This document shows positions 1-12,000 of a DNA stretch of 64,000 bases, one piece after another; position 1 is the stretch's first letter; the number at the start of each line of letters is the position of its first letter. A program made the position numbers and the translations under genes. Under the pieces are notes generated by a model. The model was not told the DNA's origin and searched no databases. It saw only the letters and a program-made list of their open reading frames with translations. This stretch comes from Alitta virens (Eukaryota > Annelida > Polychaeta > Phyllodocida > Nereididae): contig OW028576.1 of the NCBI GenBank assembly GCA_932294295.1, positions 43,812,247-43,876,246 of the forward strand, written 5' to 3'.

Positions 1-3000
1 AACTCAGCTTAAATTTAACAGGATGGCCTGGAATCAGTTATCAATTCCTGTAACATCTCGGACCCCTTCATAAAACTGTTTTGGCAGGAGCAGGAAAAGG
101 CAAGATCCAGAGATCCCAAGGGGATGCGTTGGCATCCGATGATGATTCGGTATGTAAATTAATTTTTCCTGAAAACCAAATAGCATTGTAATTAACCTTT
201 AATATCAACCTTTAATATTTAAAATTTCCTTTTTCCTAGATTTGCAATATACTTGAGGTATCAGAGTCCTCGGGCTTATGAAGCTCTCTGAGAAACCGCT
301 GTTCTTTCTTTGCCTAATAGATCAACACTTCAGGACTATACAGGAGTGTTAGGAGGAACTGAAGGGTTCCAACCTCATGTGTTACAGGTAATTTTTGTTT
401 TAAATAGAAAGTTCCATTTCAAAATTTATTTTTAAAATAATTTTTTGTGTTTTTGGATGACCAAAACCCAACATGCAACTCGACCCTTCTCCTTAGCCAT
501 AATTATAAATGTGTTCAGGATTTAAGCATTCTTGCTAGTTTATAATAAGTTAGTTGTGAGATAACATTGAAAAAAACAGAGTGCATGCTTATTGGATTAT
601 TACTTTTTCAGCATATCAATTCAGAGACGAAAGACCTTCCAGAAGAAAAGAGATTTGGCGTGTTGATCTTTGACGAGATGTCTGTTAGACATGATCTCGT
701 TTTCGATCGCAAAAGTGATGAAGTCATTGGATTTGTGAATCCTGGCAGTTGGAATTTCGCTGAGAAGGTATTTATATTGTATATACCACTGTACCTCCTG
801 TAAGTCCATAAGTTCTGATTTCTGACAACAGTGGTGGCTTCAGGATTGTGGATTGGTAGGACACATTCAAAAATTCTTGACTTGTAATTTTAATATAAAA
901 ATATTGAATTAACAAAATTTAATTTTTTACTAGAAAGATAAATCTATCCTCTCTCATGCTTCGCTAGCATGCAGGTTAAAGAAAATCAACTTATTTCATG
1001 ATTTTTGTAATCTGTGGTACATGTAAATAAAAATTTATTTGAATATCTTATTTTGTATCAGAACCCTGGGAGTCAAGTTGTGGCCACGCATATCCTGGCT
1101 TTTATGGTGGTTGGGATCAACAATTCCATTAAAGAATCTGTTGGTCACTTTGCTACACCCTCTGCCAAGGCAGAGTTTCTTTTCCAGAAAATGTGGACCA
1201 TAATTGTTGTTATTGATTATTATATTTATTGCACTGCTGTACATGTTTTTCAGATTATTGCAGCAGTCAGTGACAAGGCATCGCCAAACCTGAGCATGAT
1301 GCGCTTCCACCCTGAAACTGGTTGGGCAGAGAATCCTTATGCTGAAAAGAAAAGGCCTTTATTTTTCATATCTGATCCACCACATTTATTGAAAACGCTG
1401 CGGAACAATTTGGAAAGTTCATGGAATGAGGGTTCTAGTAGGCATCTTTGGGTAAGTGATTTAAATATGATATCTATCTATTAGTCCAGTAAACAGTGAT
1501 AAAAATGTAAAATTCTGGAATGTAATATATAGTTTGATGATAATGTTTTGATGTATACACAAAGTAGTTGAATATGTGCATTTACTTAAACATTCTTTGT
1601 AGCTTATCTGCATTTTGTTTGTAGAAAAATGGAAAATTCCTGGAATGGCAGCACATTCAGAAAGTATACAGGGAAGATGTAGGAGGTGAATTGAGAATGA
1701 CTCAGCTTAGCTACAACCATGTCCATCTGACACCATCATCCAAAATGTCTAGGTGCTGAGCAACCGCATCGGAAAAGTGTTGCAATCGTACGGTGAGCAG
1801 TTCTCAGAGACAGCGAATTTTGTTTTGCTGAGTGACAGATTTTTTGACTGTCTTAATGGAAGGTACCAAAATCAGGATCTGGCAACCAAAAAACCTGACC
1901 TTGCTGCGTATTAATCTTTGGATGACCCAAGATTTCAGGTATGATACTGATCTGAAGTTTAGCCAGCTTAATTATATTATGAGCGGCCACAGGTTGACAT
2001 AATGATGAGACACTGTTAATTATGTTATGTTTTGTTATGTTATGTTATAGAATAGAACTCTCTACGTGTTCTCTACTTGATTATAAATGTGCTGCACATA
2101 ATACATTTTCCACAGACTTATTTAGTCAAAAGTTGCCTTTGTATTTCTTGCAGTTTCTTAATGATTTTCTCAAGTACCTGGATGATTGGAGGACTGAAAC
2201 GCAAGCCAGGCAAGGTTTTACAAAGGCTCAGAAAGACAGGTTGTTCCTGTCTTCACAAACACATGAGGGCATCAGAACTACAGGTATGATGCAGAACTAC
2301 AGTATGATGTCCTATTTTTCCATATATGTAAACAAAATTAAATCTTTTTTTTTTCTCTCCAGTGAATGGTTTCATAGGAGCTGCAAAATACTTGCTGGAG
2401 CATAATGTGCGACCAGTGCTTGGCAATATATTTTGTCAGGACCCGTTAGAAGGCCACTTTAGGCGTCACAGGGGATTAGGAGCACGCTCCAGGAATCCAT
2501 CTCTGAAAGAGTACAGGTAAGGGCCCCCAACTCAAAAGAAAATGTCTATATTGCAAAAACAAACTTAAGCTTTATCCCAATTTAATGTTGCTGTAACTCA
2601 AACCTGCATCATTTATTGTACATGCAAAACAACCATTGCTTATCATAGTGTTGTGTATGGAGAACAGAATAGAGTCAAATCCAGGGGAATAGGTTGAGAG
2701 AAGTGTTTATTTTGGTGGAAACACCCAAACTGACTGAAGTGTTTATTTTGGTTGAAACACCCAAACTGACTGTGGTGCAGCCTGACCTTGCTATATACAG
2801 TCAATTCCAACAATGGATTGTAGGGGGCCAGTTGCACCCTCATTAAATATGCAAATGATGCAGGTGCACTGGCAAGCCAATTGAATATACAACAAACAAG
2901 AACTCAATTAACATTCAAGTAACTCTGAGACATGATCTATAAACTGAGATATTAATACATGACAATAGCTATATGACCATAGTCAATGACTTTTCCAAGA

Positions 3001-3234
3001 TTTAAAAAGCTAAGACTCTGCTTTTCAAGTAAACTCTTGATCATTACCAATCAGTATCAGTCCACTCTTATTGTGAAAATGCAGTTATATATATTGAATT
3101 GCAGCAATCAAGAAATAAAATTGCATGTACAGCGCTCCTTGGCCTTCCAATTCAGGCCAAATGGAAGTACAAAACAGGAGCGCCAACCAGTTGCAGTGAA
3201 TGAGGAGCCCCTGGCTAAAGTGAAACGCCAACAT
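1..3234 (+). pseudogene. P element/THAP9-like transposase, decayed, 5' end outside window
   Basis: Exons can be followed at about 1-149, 240-387, 612-767, 1062-1451, 1625-1938, 2154-2283 and 2363-2516, most with good GT-AG borders; a last piece near 3133-3234 ends in a basic tail. The reading shows features of the P element/THAP9 superfamily: SLPNRSTLQDYTG, then FGVLIFDEM (an RNase H-like strand with acidic residues), IGFVNPGSW, SDKASPNLSMMRFH, FISDPPHLLKTLRNN, and GHFRRHRGLGARSRNPSLKEY. These are the core and insertion domain of a cut-and-paste transposase. No THAP zinc finger is visible, so it would lie left of the window. The copy is dead: in-frame TGA at 289-291, a frameshift near 1750 and a TAA near 1910. 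Residues about 1195-1255 may be an unspliced short intron. Family assignment is from recalled motifs, not a search. Confidence 0.8.
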
Positions 3235-3767
3235 TAAAATGGACAAAGATTACTCTTTTATGATGTTGTTTTGATTTATTTATATACATATATGTCGGAA
3301 AATTTCATGTATAGAAAAGGCTATAACAACAAGTTATCAGCACTTTAACACAATATCAATACAATTAAATATGTAAATAATGGCTCTGGTTTTATGTAAA
3401 AGCACAGCTGTATGGTATATAAGTAGGGTTGCTAATTGTCTTGTAATGTTTTCAATTTTTGCTATCTTTTTACTCTAAAATTCAGGCTCATGTAACATCT
3501 CCTCTAACTTCTACAATTTAATTAATGTATTGCATCCATATATTATAATTAACTCACCAGGTTTCATTTACTAAATTGTTAGTCACCCATAAGCATTTAT
3601 ACATGTCTCGATGAATCATAAATACTTAATTTTTTTTATATAAATGTATATACATGACAATATCTATTAACATAAGATAAAATGAGATGAGATCAAGTTT
3701 AATTTGATGGTTAAATAGTGCTTTATGACAAAGCAAATTTGTTTATTAAGAAATAATTCATAAAGTG

Positions 3768-5875
3768 TCACTTAATGCTTTGGCCTTTTTGTTGATTTTT
3801 TTGGTGGAGCTCATTATTCCCTCCATGACAGAACGGCACTTTTGGTGCATCCTCATGCTGTAAAACAGCTCGGCCAAATCGGTAACAAAAGCATCCAGGG
3901 GATGTTCGATTCTGGGTCATCTTGACTACGGATGGTTATGTCTAGTCTTAAAGTTCTGATGTATGACACAAAGTCAATTCTACTCTGTGACTCAATAGGG
4001 GTGATGCGAAATTTCATTTCCATTGATGTAAGAAATGGCATGAGTTCTAGTTTCGGAATCTGCAAACCTCCTCAGTTCATTACCGAAATCCAAGAATTTA
4101 ATAAGCCGCTATTGGCTGTGCATAATTTTTGCACAATCTCCGAGTACTTATCCTTTAAGCGGTGCAAAAGGTAACCTCCAATATATTCCAGAATTGTCTG
4201 TTCCCTGTCAGTAATGACACTGGTGTTGCATTCAGGAGGGGCTGCAGTTGGCTTGTTTGCCACAATAAGTGCAGTCATGACCTCCAATGCAATGTATGAC
4301 CGATGATTTCGGGTCAGAAACTCGGTTGCCTCGTCGCACCACTTGACTAGATGCTAATGGAAGGCAGGCCAACCACTTTTACCCTTCTTGCCAGTATTTA
4401 GGCAAGAGTTTAACCACTCGAGGTTATGAAGGATGTTTGGAGCTAAATGAATGAAACAAATTTTCTGTTACATTTTATTATAATTTTTTTTTTTTTTCAA
4501 GAAAAGCAGTTTAACTCTGTGTATGAAAAGACGGTTTCCTAACAGTGATGCTACAATTGCTACATGCAGTTTTATTATCAACAAATGTTTAATACTTTTT
4601 AACAGCCTACATACAATGAAAGGATCGAAACACTACTTACTTTCTTTAAATGCATACAATACAGTAAAGGTTTTCTTAGTGCAATGTTATACCTTCTTAG
4701 TGCAATGTTATACCATTATATTGATATATCTAAGACAACAATGCATTTTTATTTTATGCATTTGCTCCTACATGCATGGCTTGAACTGTTAACTTTATTT
4801 TACGGTACTCACTCGGTAATTCGCTCAAAGATATTTTTAGGTCATCATTGACACATGCATCATTCATAATCTCATTCACTGCTCCTTCTATAATTTCTGC
4901 AGACAGGTAATTAATCATCGGTTTCTGGGTATCATCATTCTGAAAAAAAAATTATTATCATTATTATTCTGTTTGATTGCACACAATTACAGACATTCCA
5001 CAAAAAATAAATAAATAGAATTTGCTTAAAGACATAAATAATAGATTTTATCAACATTTACCTCATTATTACAGCTGTTGTCAAGATCCTGTAAAAAAAG
5101 TAGTCTGTGTAGAGTATACAGGTATATATATACATTATTTACTAATTTAGCATTTTTAAACAAATAAATTGCCTTTTACTTAACTTTTAAGGTGGTCTGT
5201 TCAACAAAATTGTTTAACCATGAAATTACTAACATCTGCAGATTATTTATTTCACAATCACGCACCTGGTGTCAAATTCTGCAACATGCAACTGATGCAT
5301 GTGATAAGCTGACGTAATGATCTTACTGTGCAAGGAGAAATTGTCAGCATAATATTATTTTAAACTATAATCATAAAAAATGTGAAATGGCCTCAATTAA
5401 CCTCAACATGATCAAGCAGAAATTCTGCAGATTAGCTCTCTGCGCTTACGCCACCTAGAGAGTTTCGGTATGAGGTTTTACAAACAGAGCAGTCATGTGT
5501 TTTAGTGGTCATCAATCTATCATTATACATTCAGAATTGATTTACCATGGAAGAAAAGTAATGCATCTACTGCTACAGTAAGTTTGCTGAGAACTTTACT
5601 CGAGTTTTTTATAGCTTGACAGCTGTTAGGCCAAATATCGACACATTTTAATGACTCAATACATCGTTCAGCATCGTCTGCTGGTGAAATGTCCTGAATG
5701 TTATGTTACTTTTTTTTTTGCAAAATATGTGACGACCGACTAAAAGGTTGAATTGGGGACCTGTGTTTGTTCATAACTGTGTGTTGGAACCTTTTTATGG
5801 GAGCTGTTATGCTGCAAAGATAACAAAACTTACTTTCAATGCGATTTCCAAATCATTCATCATTACAGTAGCCAT
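3768..5875 (-). pseudogene. Convergent spliced gene relic, C-terminal-like module of a P/THAP9-type transposase
   Basis: Reading the minus strand, ATG at 5875 opens exon 5834-5875 (MATVMMNDLEIALK), followed by 5062-5088 (DLDNSCNNE), 4813-4939 (from NDDTQKP to ISLSELP) and a long last exon from 4442 down. All junctions have AG/GT and keep frame. The last exon carries DREQTILEYIGGYLLHRLKD and ends, after one frameshift near 3900, in AELFYSMRMHQKCRSVMEG and a Lys-rich stretch closing at TGA 3768-3770. The 'YIGGY' and 'MRMHQKC...KKAKAL' pieces resemble the C-terminal region of P/THAP9-type transposases, as I recall it. Breaks: TAG at 4354-4356 and TGA at 4072-4074. It faces the plus-strand transposase tail to tail, so it may be a second gene of the same element or an independent insertion. 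The splice structure is clear; the family link is inference. Confidence 0.55.
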
Positions 5876-5889
5876 TGTTGATATCTAGA

Positions 5890-6375
5890 GTGCCGTCCAC
5901 GACCGGTGCAATTTCTGCCGAAAGACGGCGCTTGTCCGGTGCATAGCACCGGTCTTTCTGATAACTCACGCGAAGCATCAAGGGATAACGTAAAAAATTG
6001 ATCGTTGAATAAGCGTCGCAACGCCGTTACAACGCTTGTTCAGTCCCATTTATTTCGTTAGAACGCTTGTTCAGTGCTTTTCACGAAAATAGTACCTTCT
6101 GCAGTAGGTGGAATTCCATGGTAAAGTTGTTCAATTTCACGACGTTAGTAGAGATAAAGTCAAAAGAAATCGTCTGAATTAATTTTACAGTGAGTGGCTT
6201 CTTGGAAGAAAAGAATAAGGCGTAGTAATCGCACTACTTTGTATGCAGACGACGCGCGGAAGCATTTCCCTCCCCGATTCTGGGCGAGTGGCAAATCAGT
6301 CATGAGAAAGGCCGGTGCTTCGCACCGGATCGTAGCGCCGCCTTACGGAAGAAAACGCGACCGGTGGGGGCGCTG
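5890..6375. mobile_element. GC-rich inverted-repeat (foldback/MITE-like) element
   Basis: A block at about 5894-5966 recurs inverted at about 6297-6372. Each arm contains CCGGTGC and GCACCGG separated by two to four bases, itself a small hairpin, then CTTTCT, and on the other side CGGCGCT. The core between the arms is about 330 bp and non-coding. The element starts about 15 bp upstream of the ATG of the convergent relic, so it could be the terminal repeat of that element or a separate MITE in its promoter. No target duplication could be fixed. Confidence 0.6.
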
Positions 6376-6395
6376 CCAAATTCGCACATGCGCAC

Positions 6396-7000
6396 CGATT
6401 TGAATAGGTAAACAATAGAGAAAGGCATCCTGTGGTAATCTTTGGTTAAACTATGTATCTGATAGGCTGTGTATTGAATCAAGAAATATTTTCTCAAAAC
6501 TGCAAGAGAAATTGATTCACTTTTTTTTGGTTTAAGCAATTTTTCTGAATTACATCCTTGTCCAACCAAGAATTGTGTAAACTCAGCACATGAACATCTG
6601 ATTATTCTGCAATTTAATTGTTAGACCTTTAATATCATAAGCCAGCCTATGGACTATAAGAGAAATATATTTATTTAGTTTAGATGAGTAGACGAGCAAA
6701 CCATGTACACAATTAGGTTTCTGGGCTTTGACGTGACAGAACACAGTGTTAAATGAAGATCCATAGTCTATTGTTGTGTCATTTTTATCCTCCTTGTTAA
6801 AATCATAAATTTAAAACGTGCTATTTACAGATGGCGACCATGATAATACAACATTAAAAAAACTTTCATGTTTTTAATGATTTTATTTGGCTTTGTGGTG
6901 ATTGACACACAAACAAACAGTATCTTGTTAGGCTTTGTCACTTGACTCTGAAACATAAATAAGATATTGTTAAGAAATAAGTATTGTTAATATAACAGTG
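6396..7000. other. AT-rich interval, nothing recognised
   Basis: I see no convincing exon, structured repeat or RNA gene here. Short open frames are random and lack splice sites or motifs. Confidence 0.5.
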
Positions 7001-7003
7001 CTA

Positions 7004-7345
7004 CATTGCCCTTGAAAGTCCTGGGCCTGCAAGGAGCAAGGGTGGTAACGCTGTTTATGAAGACAGGGGTGGGGGCGTAGCTCAGTGGTAGCGTGCTGGG
7101 CTTCCAACCTCTGGGTCCCGCGGCGTTCAATTCCTGGCGGAGCCTAAGTTAGATGGCTGTTTCATCCTTCATCTCATTGCAATGGTCCCTGCCTGTCCTA
7201 ATTAGCCCATTAGGTGCAGAAATACAGGACGTAAAGCCCTAATCCACCAACCACACCACCTGTTGGTGAAGACCTCGAATCCCAGTGGCTGTATACACAG
7301 GGCTCTGCGCAATGAACCCTTTGCAGTTGTGCCTGTCCAGCTATC
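7004..7345 (+). repeat. Dispersed repeat interrupted by a SINE
   Basis: The flanks 7004-7070 and 7262-7345 together match the uninterrupted stretch 14930-15025: both have a 'TTGCC..TTGAA..TCCTGGGC' start, 'GGTGAAGA' in the middle and 'ACACAGGGCTCTGC' at the end. The SINE at 7071-7261 sits in the middle of the left copy, so the insertion is nested. Confidence 0.6.
7071..7261 (+). mobile_element. tRNA-derived SINE, copy 1
   Basis: The head resembles a tRNA: an A box in TAGCTCAGTGGTAGCG, a TTCCAAC anticodon-like loop and a B box-like GTTCAATTCCTGG. The body follows with the family-diagnostic ATGGCTGTTTCATCC, TGGTCCCTGCC, CTAATTAGCCC and AATACAGGACGTAAAGCCC, ending in a CCACC-rich tail. Five more copies lie in this window. 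Confidence 0.85.
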
Positions 7346-7399
7346 CCATATGACAGTCACAAATGGCCTTACCATTATCAAACATGTAACTAAACTAAA

Positions 7400-8384
7400 G
7401 GACATTTAACTAAGTGTAGGTACTAAAATGCAAACCAAGTTATTTATAGCTGGAGACACTTAAACGTCTGTAATAATCTGTTTAGATGTAGTTCCTCAAA
7501 CATCAGCTTAAACACGGCATGTTGTTTACTTCCTAATTTAAATGATACTTGTAATGTAGCTTATAAACATGCCCGACAATTTAATTGCCAGTCCACAAAA
7601 TTTGCAAAATATATAATTAATCATAAGTACCATTATGGAGCTATATCCTCCAGTAGACAGCTACTGCCATTCCGTTGCTTGGTATTTTTACAGGTAGTGT
7701 AAAAGACTGATATGTTTATTTCAAGGATTAGGCTAATAGGTATCTTCTGCATATTCATACTTACAACAGACACATTGTGCCCTCTGTTGGCAAATTAGTT
7801 ACATTTTCTGTAGTACCTGATTTTCACTCCGCTGAAATGGTAAACAGTCTGTGTAAAAGTCTTGAGTCACCTTAATGCAGTGTGTGTTATTTACTCATAT
7901 GCAGACCTTAATCTTAACAAGTGATCCTGCACTATGCTTGTAATAAAAGTTTGATAACTTGTAGTTGTGTTTAAGGTACCTTTTAATGATGTTAGGAAAG
8001 AATTTCAGTCAAATTACTGGGCAGCCTCTAGGAGTTCATGCAGTTTAATGTAAAATGGGGACAATACCAAATATCAGAAATGAACCAGAAGAAACAAACT
8101 TTCTTCTCTATTATTGTTTTCCTGTTTAATTCATTCAGGGTAAGTATGTTCAACCCAGAAGGCAACACAATAATCACGCATAAAGTGTATTGCCTTGCTG
8201 CAGCATCAATTTGAGATGGCTCCAGAGCATTCAATCAAACTGACTACATTCGATACAAGAGATTTGTGGAAGTCTTGATGTGATCATGTTGTTATAAGAA
8301 GCACTTGGCTACTTCCTGAGTTTTGCAGCTCCTTCTCACCCCCAGTTTAATGCTTGCTTTAAGCTCACACCTGCACTCAGGCAA
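7400..8384. other. Interval without recognised gene
   Basis: No Kazal exon, transposase motif or clear tandem repeat was found on either strand. I looked here for the missing domain 4 and tail exon of gene A and did not find them. Confidence 0.5.
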
Positions 8385-8765
8385 AGTTAGTTTCATTAAA
8401 AACGGCCTGTCAAATTGAATCTAGACAAAACTAGCGACTTCTGCCATATGATCCTACCTGCCACTAAATGGAACTGTCTGGCTATAGCTGGCTACTCAAA
8501 GCCGGATCTAAAAGTACATGTAGCACCATTTAGTGCACAAGTTGAGAGTTATGTTAATTTGTCATTTTTGTTGAAAAGATGAATGTCTATATTTATGATA
8601 TATTTGATAAATTTCATACATTTACCAAGGTTTACATTTTTTTGGGTTAAGTCGACTATAAGCTAGGTGTAGACAGAAGCAGCTGGATTTAGCCAGTTAT
8701 AGGTACAGCCAGGAATAGATTGCTACAGTTGTCTAGTGTTGACCATATTTTATGAAACTAACTGT
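8385..8765 (+). mobile_element. MITE family 'GTTAG', copy 1
   Basis: About 380 bp, starting AGTTAGTTTCATTAAAA and ending with the inverse, ATGAAACTAACTGT. The inside contains CTGTCTGGCTATAGCTGGCTA, a 'TTTACCAAGGTTTA' block and 'CGACTATAAGCTAGG'. Other copies are at 14408-14778, 48061-48310, 62640-62902 and 63000-63288. It has no coding capacity. Confidence 0.8.
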
Positions 8766-9090
8766 AGTCAGTTTGAATGAAAAAACAGTAACAATATCTC
8801 CATGTGAGTTTTTGAAGAGTTTCCCATTTTATCATACCTTTCTAATAATCTTTTTTACCTTCGGAATTTTTCATCTTTATTTTCATTTGTCATAGGAAAT
8901 AGTAAATCAACAATATTGCAAAAGTATCCTTATCAGGGATTGACTGTCCATGAAAAAGACATAACATTTTTTATTTTGAATCCGTATTCGACATAATAAA
9001 GGTGTATACAACATTTAGTTTAGTTATCAATTATTCTATATCTTCATGATGTGAACTAAAAACTTATGGAACCAAACACAAAAAACTTAC

Positions 9091-12000
9091 GCGCATCTGG
9101 CCACACAGGGATTACTGTATGATTTTCCATTCCTGCCACATACCGGTCGGTACATTCTGTTGCAGAGACATCTTCGGATTGGAGTGGACTTGCATCTACC
9201 TTTATGCTTCACCCTTACTCGACTAAAAATGGAAATGTTACAGATGGTCTATCATTAAATAAAGAGAAAGATGTATTGAGTGATTTAAAAATAAGATAAG
9301 AAGAGATGAGATAAAATAAGTTGAGATGAGATGAGATGAGATAAGGTAAGATAAGGTAATATGAGATGAGATGAGATTAGATAAGACCAAGTCTTTGCAA
9401 CCATGAAGATTGTGTTCTTTATTCAATTGGTATTCATGTTAAAATTGGATTGGGTTCATTTCAAAAGATATGTCATTATGTTGGCATGTTAGAACATCAA
9501 CAATGATACTGCAGATAATAAGGTAAGTCATTAGTCACAGGAATGAGATGCTCAATAGGCCTACTGGATCTAGGAAACTGGTGTCTTAAGGGACGTCACA
9601 CTGTCACAGATGGGCATGGCGAGAATGACCAAAAAGTGATATTCCTGCTAATCTGTAACACTGTTGTAGTCCCTCAAAATCATCCTTTTTTTAAACATTT
9701 TTAAAACTATGTCAGATGCTCTACACGTGAATTGTTTACTCTATTTACGGGAATCAATCGTGCATTATTCAGGGAGTTACTCGGGAGTCACTCGGTGAGC
9801 GTTCTACATACGTTCTACGTACGTTTATGTCAATTCGCGCCCACTCGTGCTGAGTTGCTGGTATGCAGGGGAAGTTGTCAACCCATGTATACTCGCACAT
9901 CCGCAGCACATCCGCAGCCCTATCCTCATTACTCTTGAACCACTCGTACAAGCCATCGGATGCCTTATGGATGCTTGGCGACAGACATCCACCAAGCGAT
10001 CAACAGGCGATACGCCGAGCGGTCAACGGACGTCCGGCGACAGCTTGTCAAGAGAATTTATATATGATTAACAGAGCCACGAGTGAGCAAGTATAGTCCA
10101 TTTTTGACGTCAGTGGTGACAGTGTGAACGCCCCTTTAGTCTTGGCAAGGGCAAATTTTTGTATGAGGTTGATATGATAACACCGACCTATCAAACTCAA
10201 AGCCATACATTCATAACTAGGCCTACGTGTATCAAAGAATTTGATATATTCAAAAACCATTTATATCTGAAATCAACATCTGAAAGCACGCATGTGAATT
10301 TCAGTATGTAGGTACATACGCGCATCTAGCTGTGCATGAGTTTCCATAAGTCTTTCTATCAACTCCACAAACTGGGGCAAGATGTCTTGTACAGATGCAA
10401 CGTCGTTTGGGTGGACAAACTCCCCTTCTCCTCACATGTACACGTCTGTAAATAACACGAGTGCTTGAATTTATTAACTTGCACTATAATTATATAAATT
10501 ACGGAAGAGCAAGAAACTTGACCTGAGCCAGACTCGTACCTCAACAGAAATTTCTCTTGAAATATGGATTTAAGCGAATAATTGTGCCGAACTAAAAGAT
10601 TGCATAGGGGATAGCCAAAGAAGTTTGCCTTTTTGGGCATGATTTTTGCATTTAGAGTGCGTGCAAGTTGCCCAAGCTTCCTTGCCATGCCAATATCTGC
10701 GATGCATACATTTGGAATTGCCATTTGTGGTTTCACAGTCCACACCACTGATGGGTGACCTTGAAACAAGTCACCCCTAAAGGAAGCAGTACATTTATAT
10801 AGACCCCTTTATAGACCCCTCTGGACACAGTACTAAAAGGTCAAATAAATGGTCGAGTAAATGACCATTTACTTGACCATTTATTTGATCTTTTTAGTAC
10901 TGTGTCCAGAGGGGTCTAAATATAGCCTGTACAGATGTTGGCGAATGACATTGGGTAATGGGCAGTAGCATAATGTTGGTAATCTGGCTTTAATACCACA
11001 AAAGATAAAAATCGAAAAAAATTAATATCAGCTAACAAAACTGTCTCCAATAACAACATTATCTGCTGAAGCGTTTGGTGAACATTTCACTGCATGGACA
11101 AAAAAGATTTCCATCTTTAAGTTATTGGTGATACAAACAGCAAATGGTGATTTTTATTAATTTAAGAGCACAGATTCCAAATTTATCTCATCACATCAGG
11201 GTTATTTAGTTATGAGTCTGTCATAATTATGTCAAAAATCTAGAATTTGGCAAGTTTGTGACATTCTCCATCATTCTGCTGTATAAGTCTGTGATGTACG
11301 ATATCTTAATGGGAAGTAATAATAAAATTGTAAAATATAGTTTATAAACATTACTTGTCATAGTTCATTTTACTTACTTTAATTCTTTGTATGTTCATGA
11401 TCAAGTCCTCTGAGGAATAGAAATAAAATATACTTACGCGCACTTGGCTGTACAGGCATTACTGTAAGTTCTTCCATTGACTCCACACACAGGAGAATAC
11501 ATCCTGCCACAAATGCATGATCTTGCCTCTGCAGATAAAATACATACAAGAATCAATTCAATTTCAGTCTATTCTGTTTCATCATATTCACTCAGTGTAT
11601 GATGGCCTTTTTTTAATAAATATTTTTGCCAAAAATTTGTATTTGAATATGAAACTTCAATGCATCCAAGTCGGCCATGATACCAAGGAGTTAAGGCCCC
11701 TTCACACTTTGCCGGATCAGACACTGGAGTGTCCCGGAGTAAAATATTATTCACTCCGGGGGGTTCGGGGATCAAAGAGCTGTTAAATGTCAACAAAAAA
11801 GAAATGTTTGGCGATGTGTACACAATGTCAATGCGGTCTCAACAAGGAGGTAACACGACTGTCCCGGAAAAGTGCGGAGTGAACCGGATTTTACACGATG
11901 CCTTCAAGGATATAACCGGTCTTTACACCGTGTTCATTCATGTGGAACTGTGTTGCTCCTTGTACTCTCTGGCGTTAATGGCGCCGAAATATTCATGCCC

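Noticed and set aside
7071..7140. Functional tRNA gene
   Set aside because: A and B boxes are present but the arms do not pair properly, and the same sequence recurs six times with a SINE body attached.
8930..9060. Decayed tail exon of gene A
   Set aside because: A weak word match (CCCTGAT.AGG) to the B/C tail on minus, but no frame, acceptor or LDIVS core.
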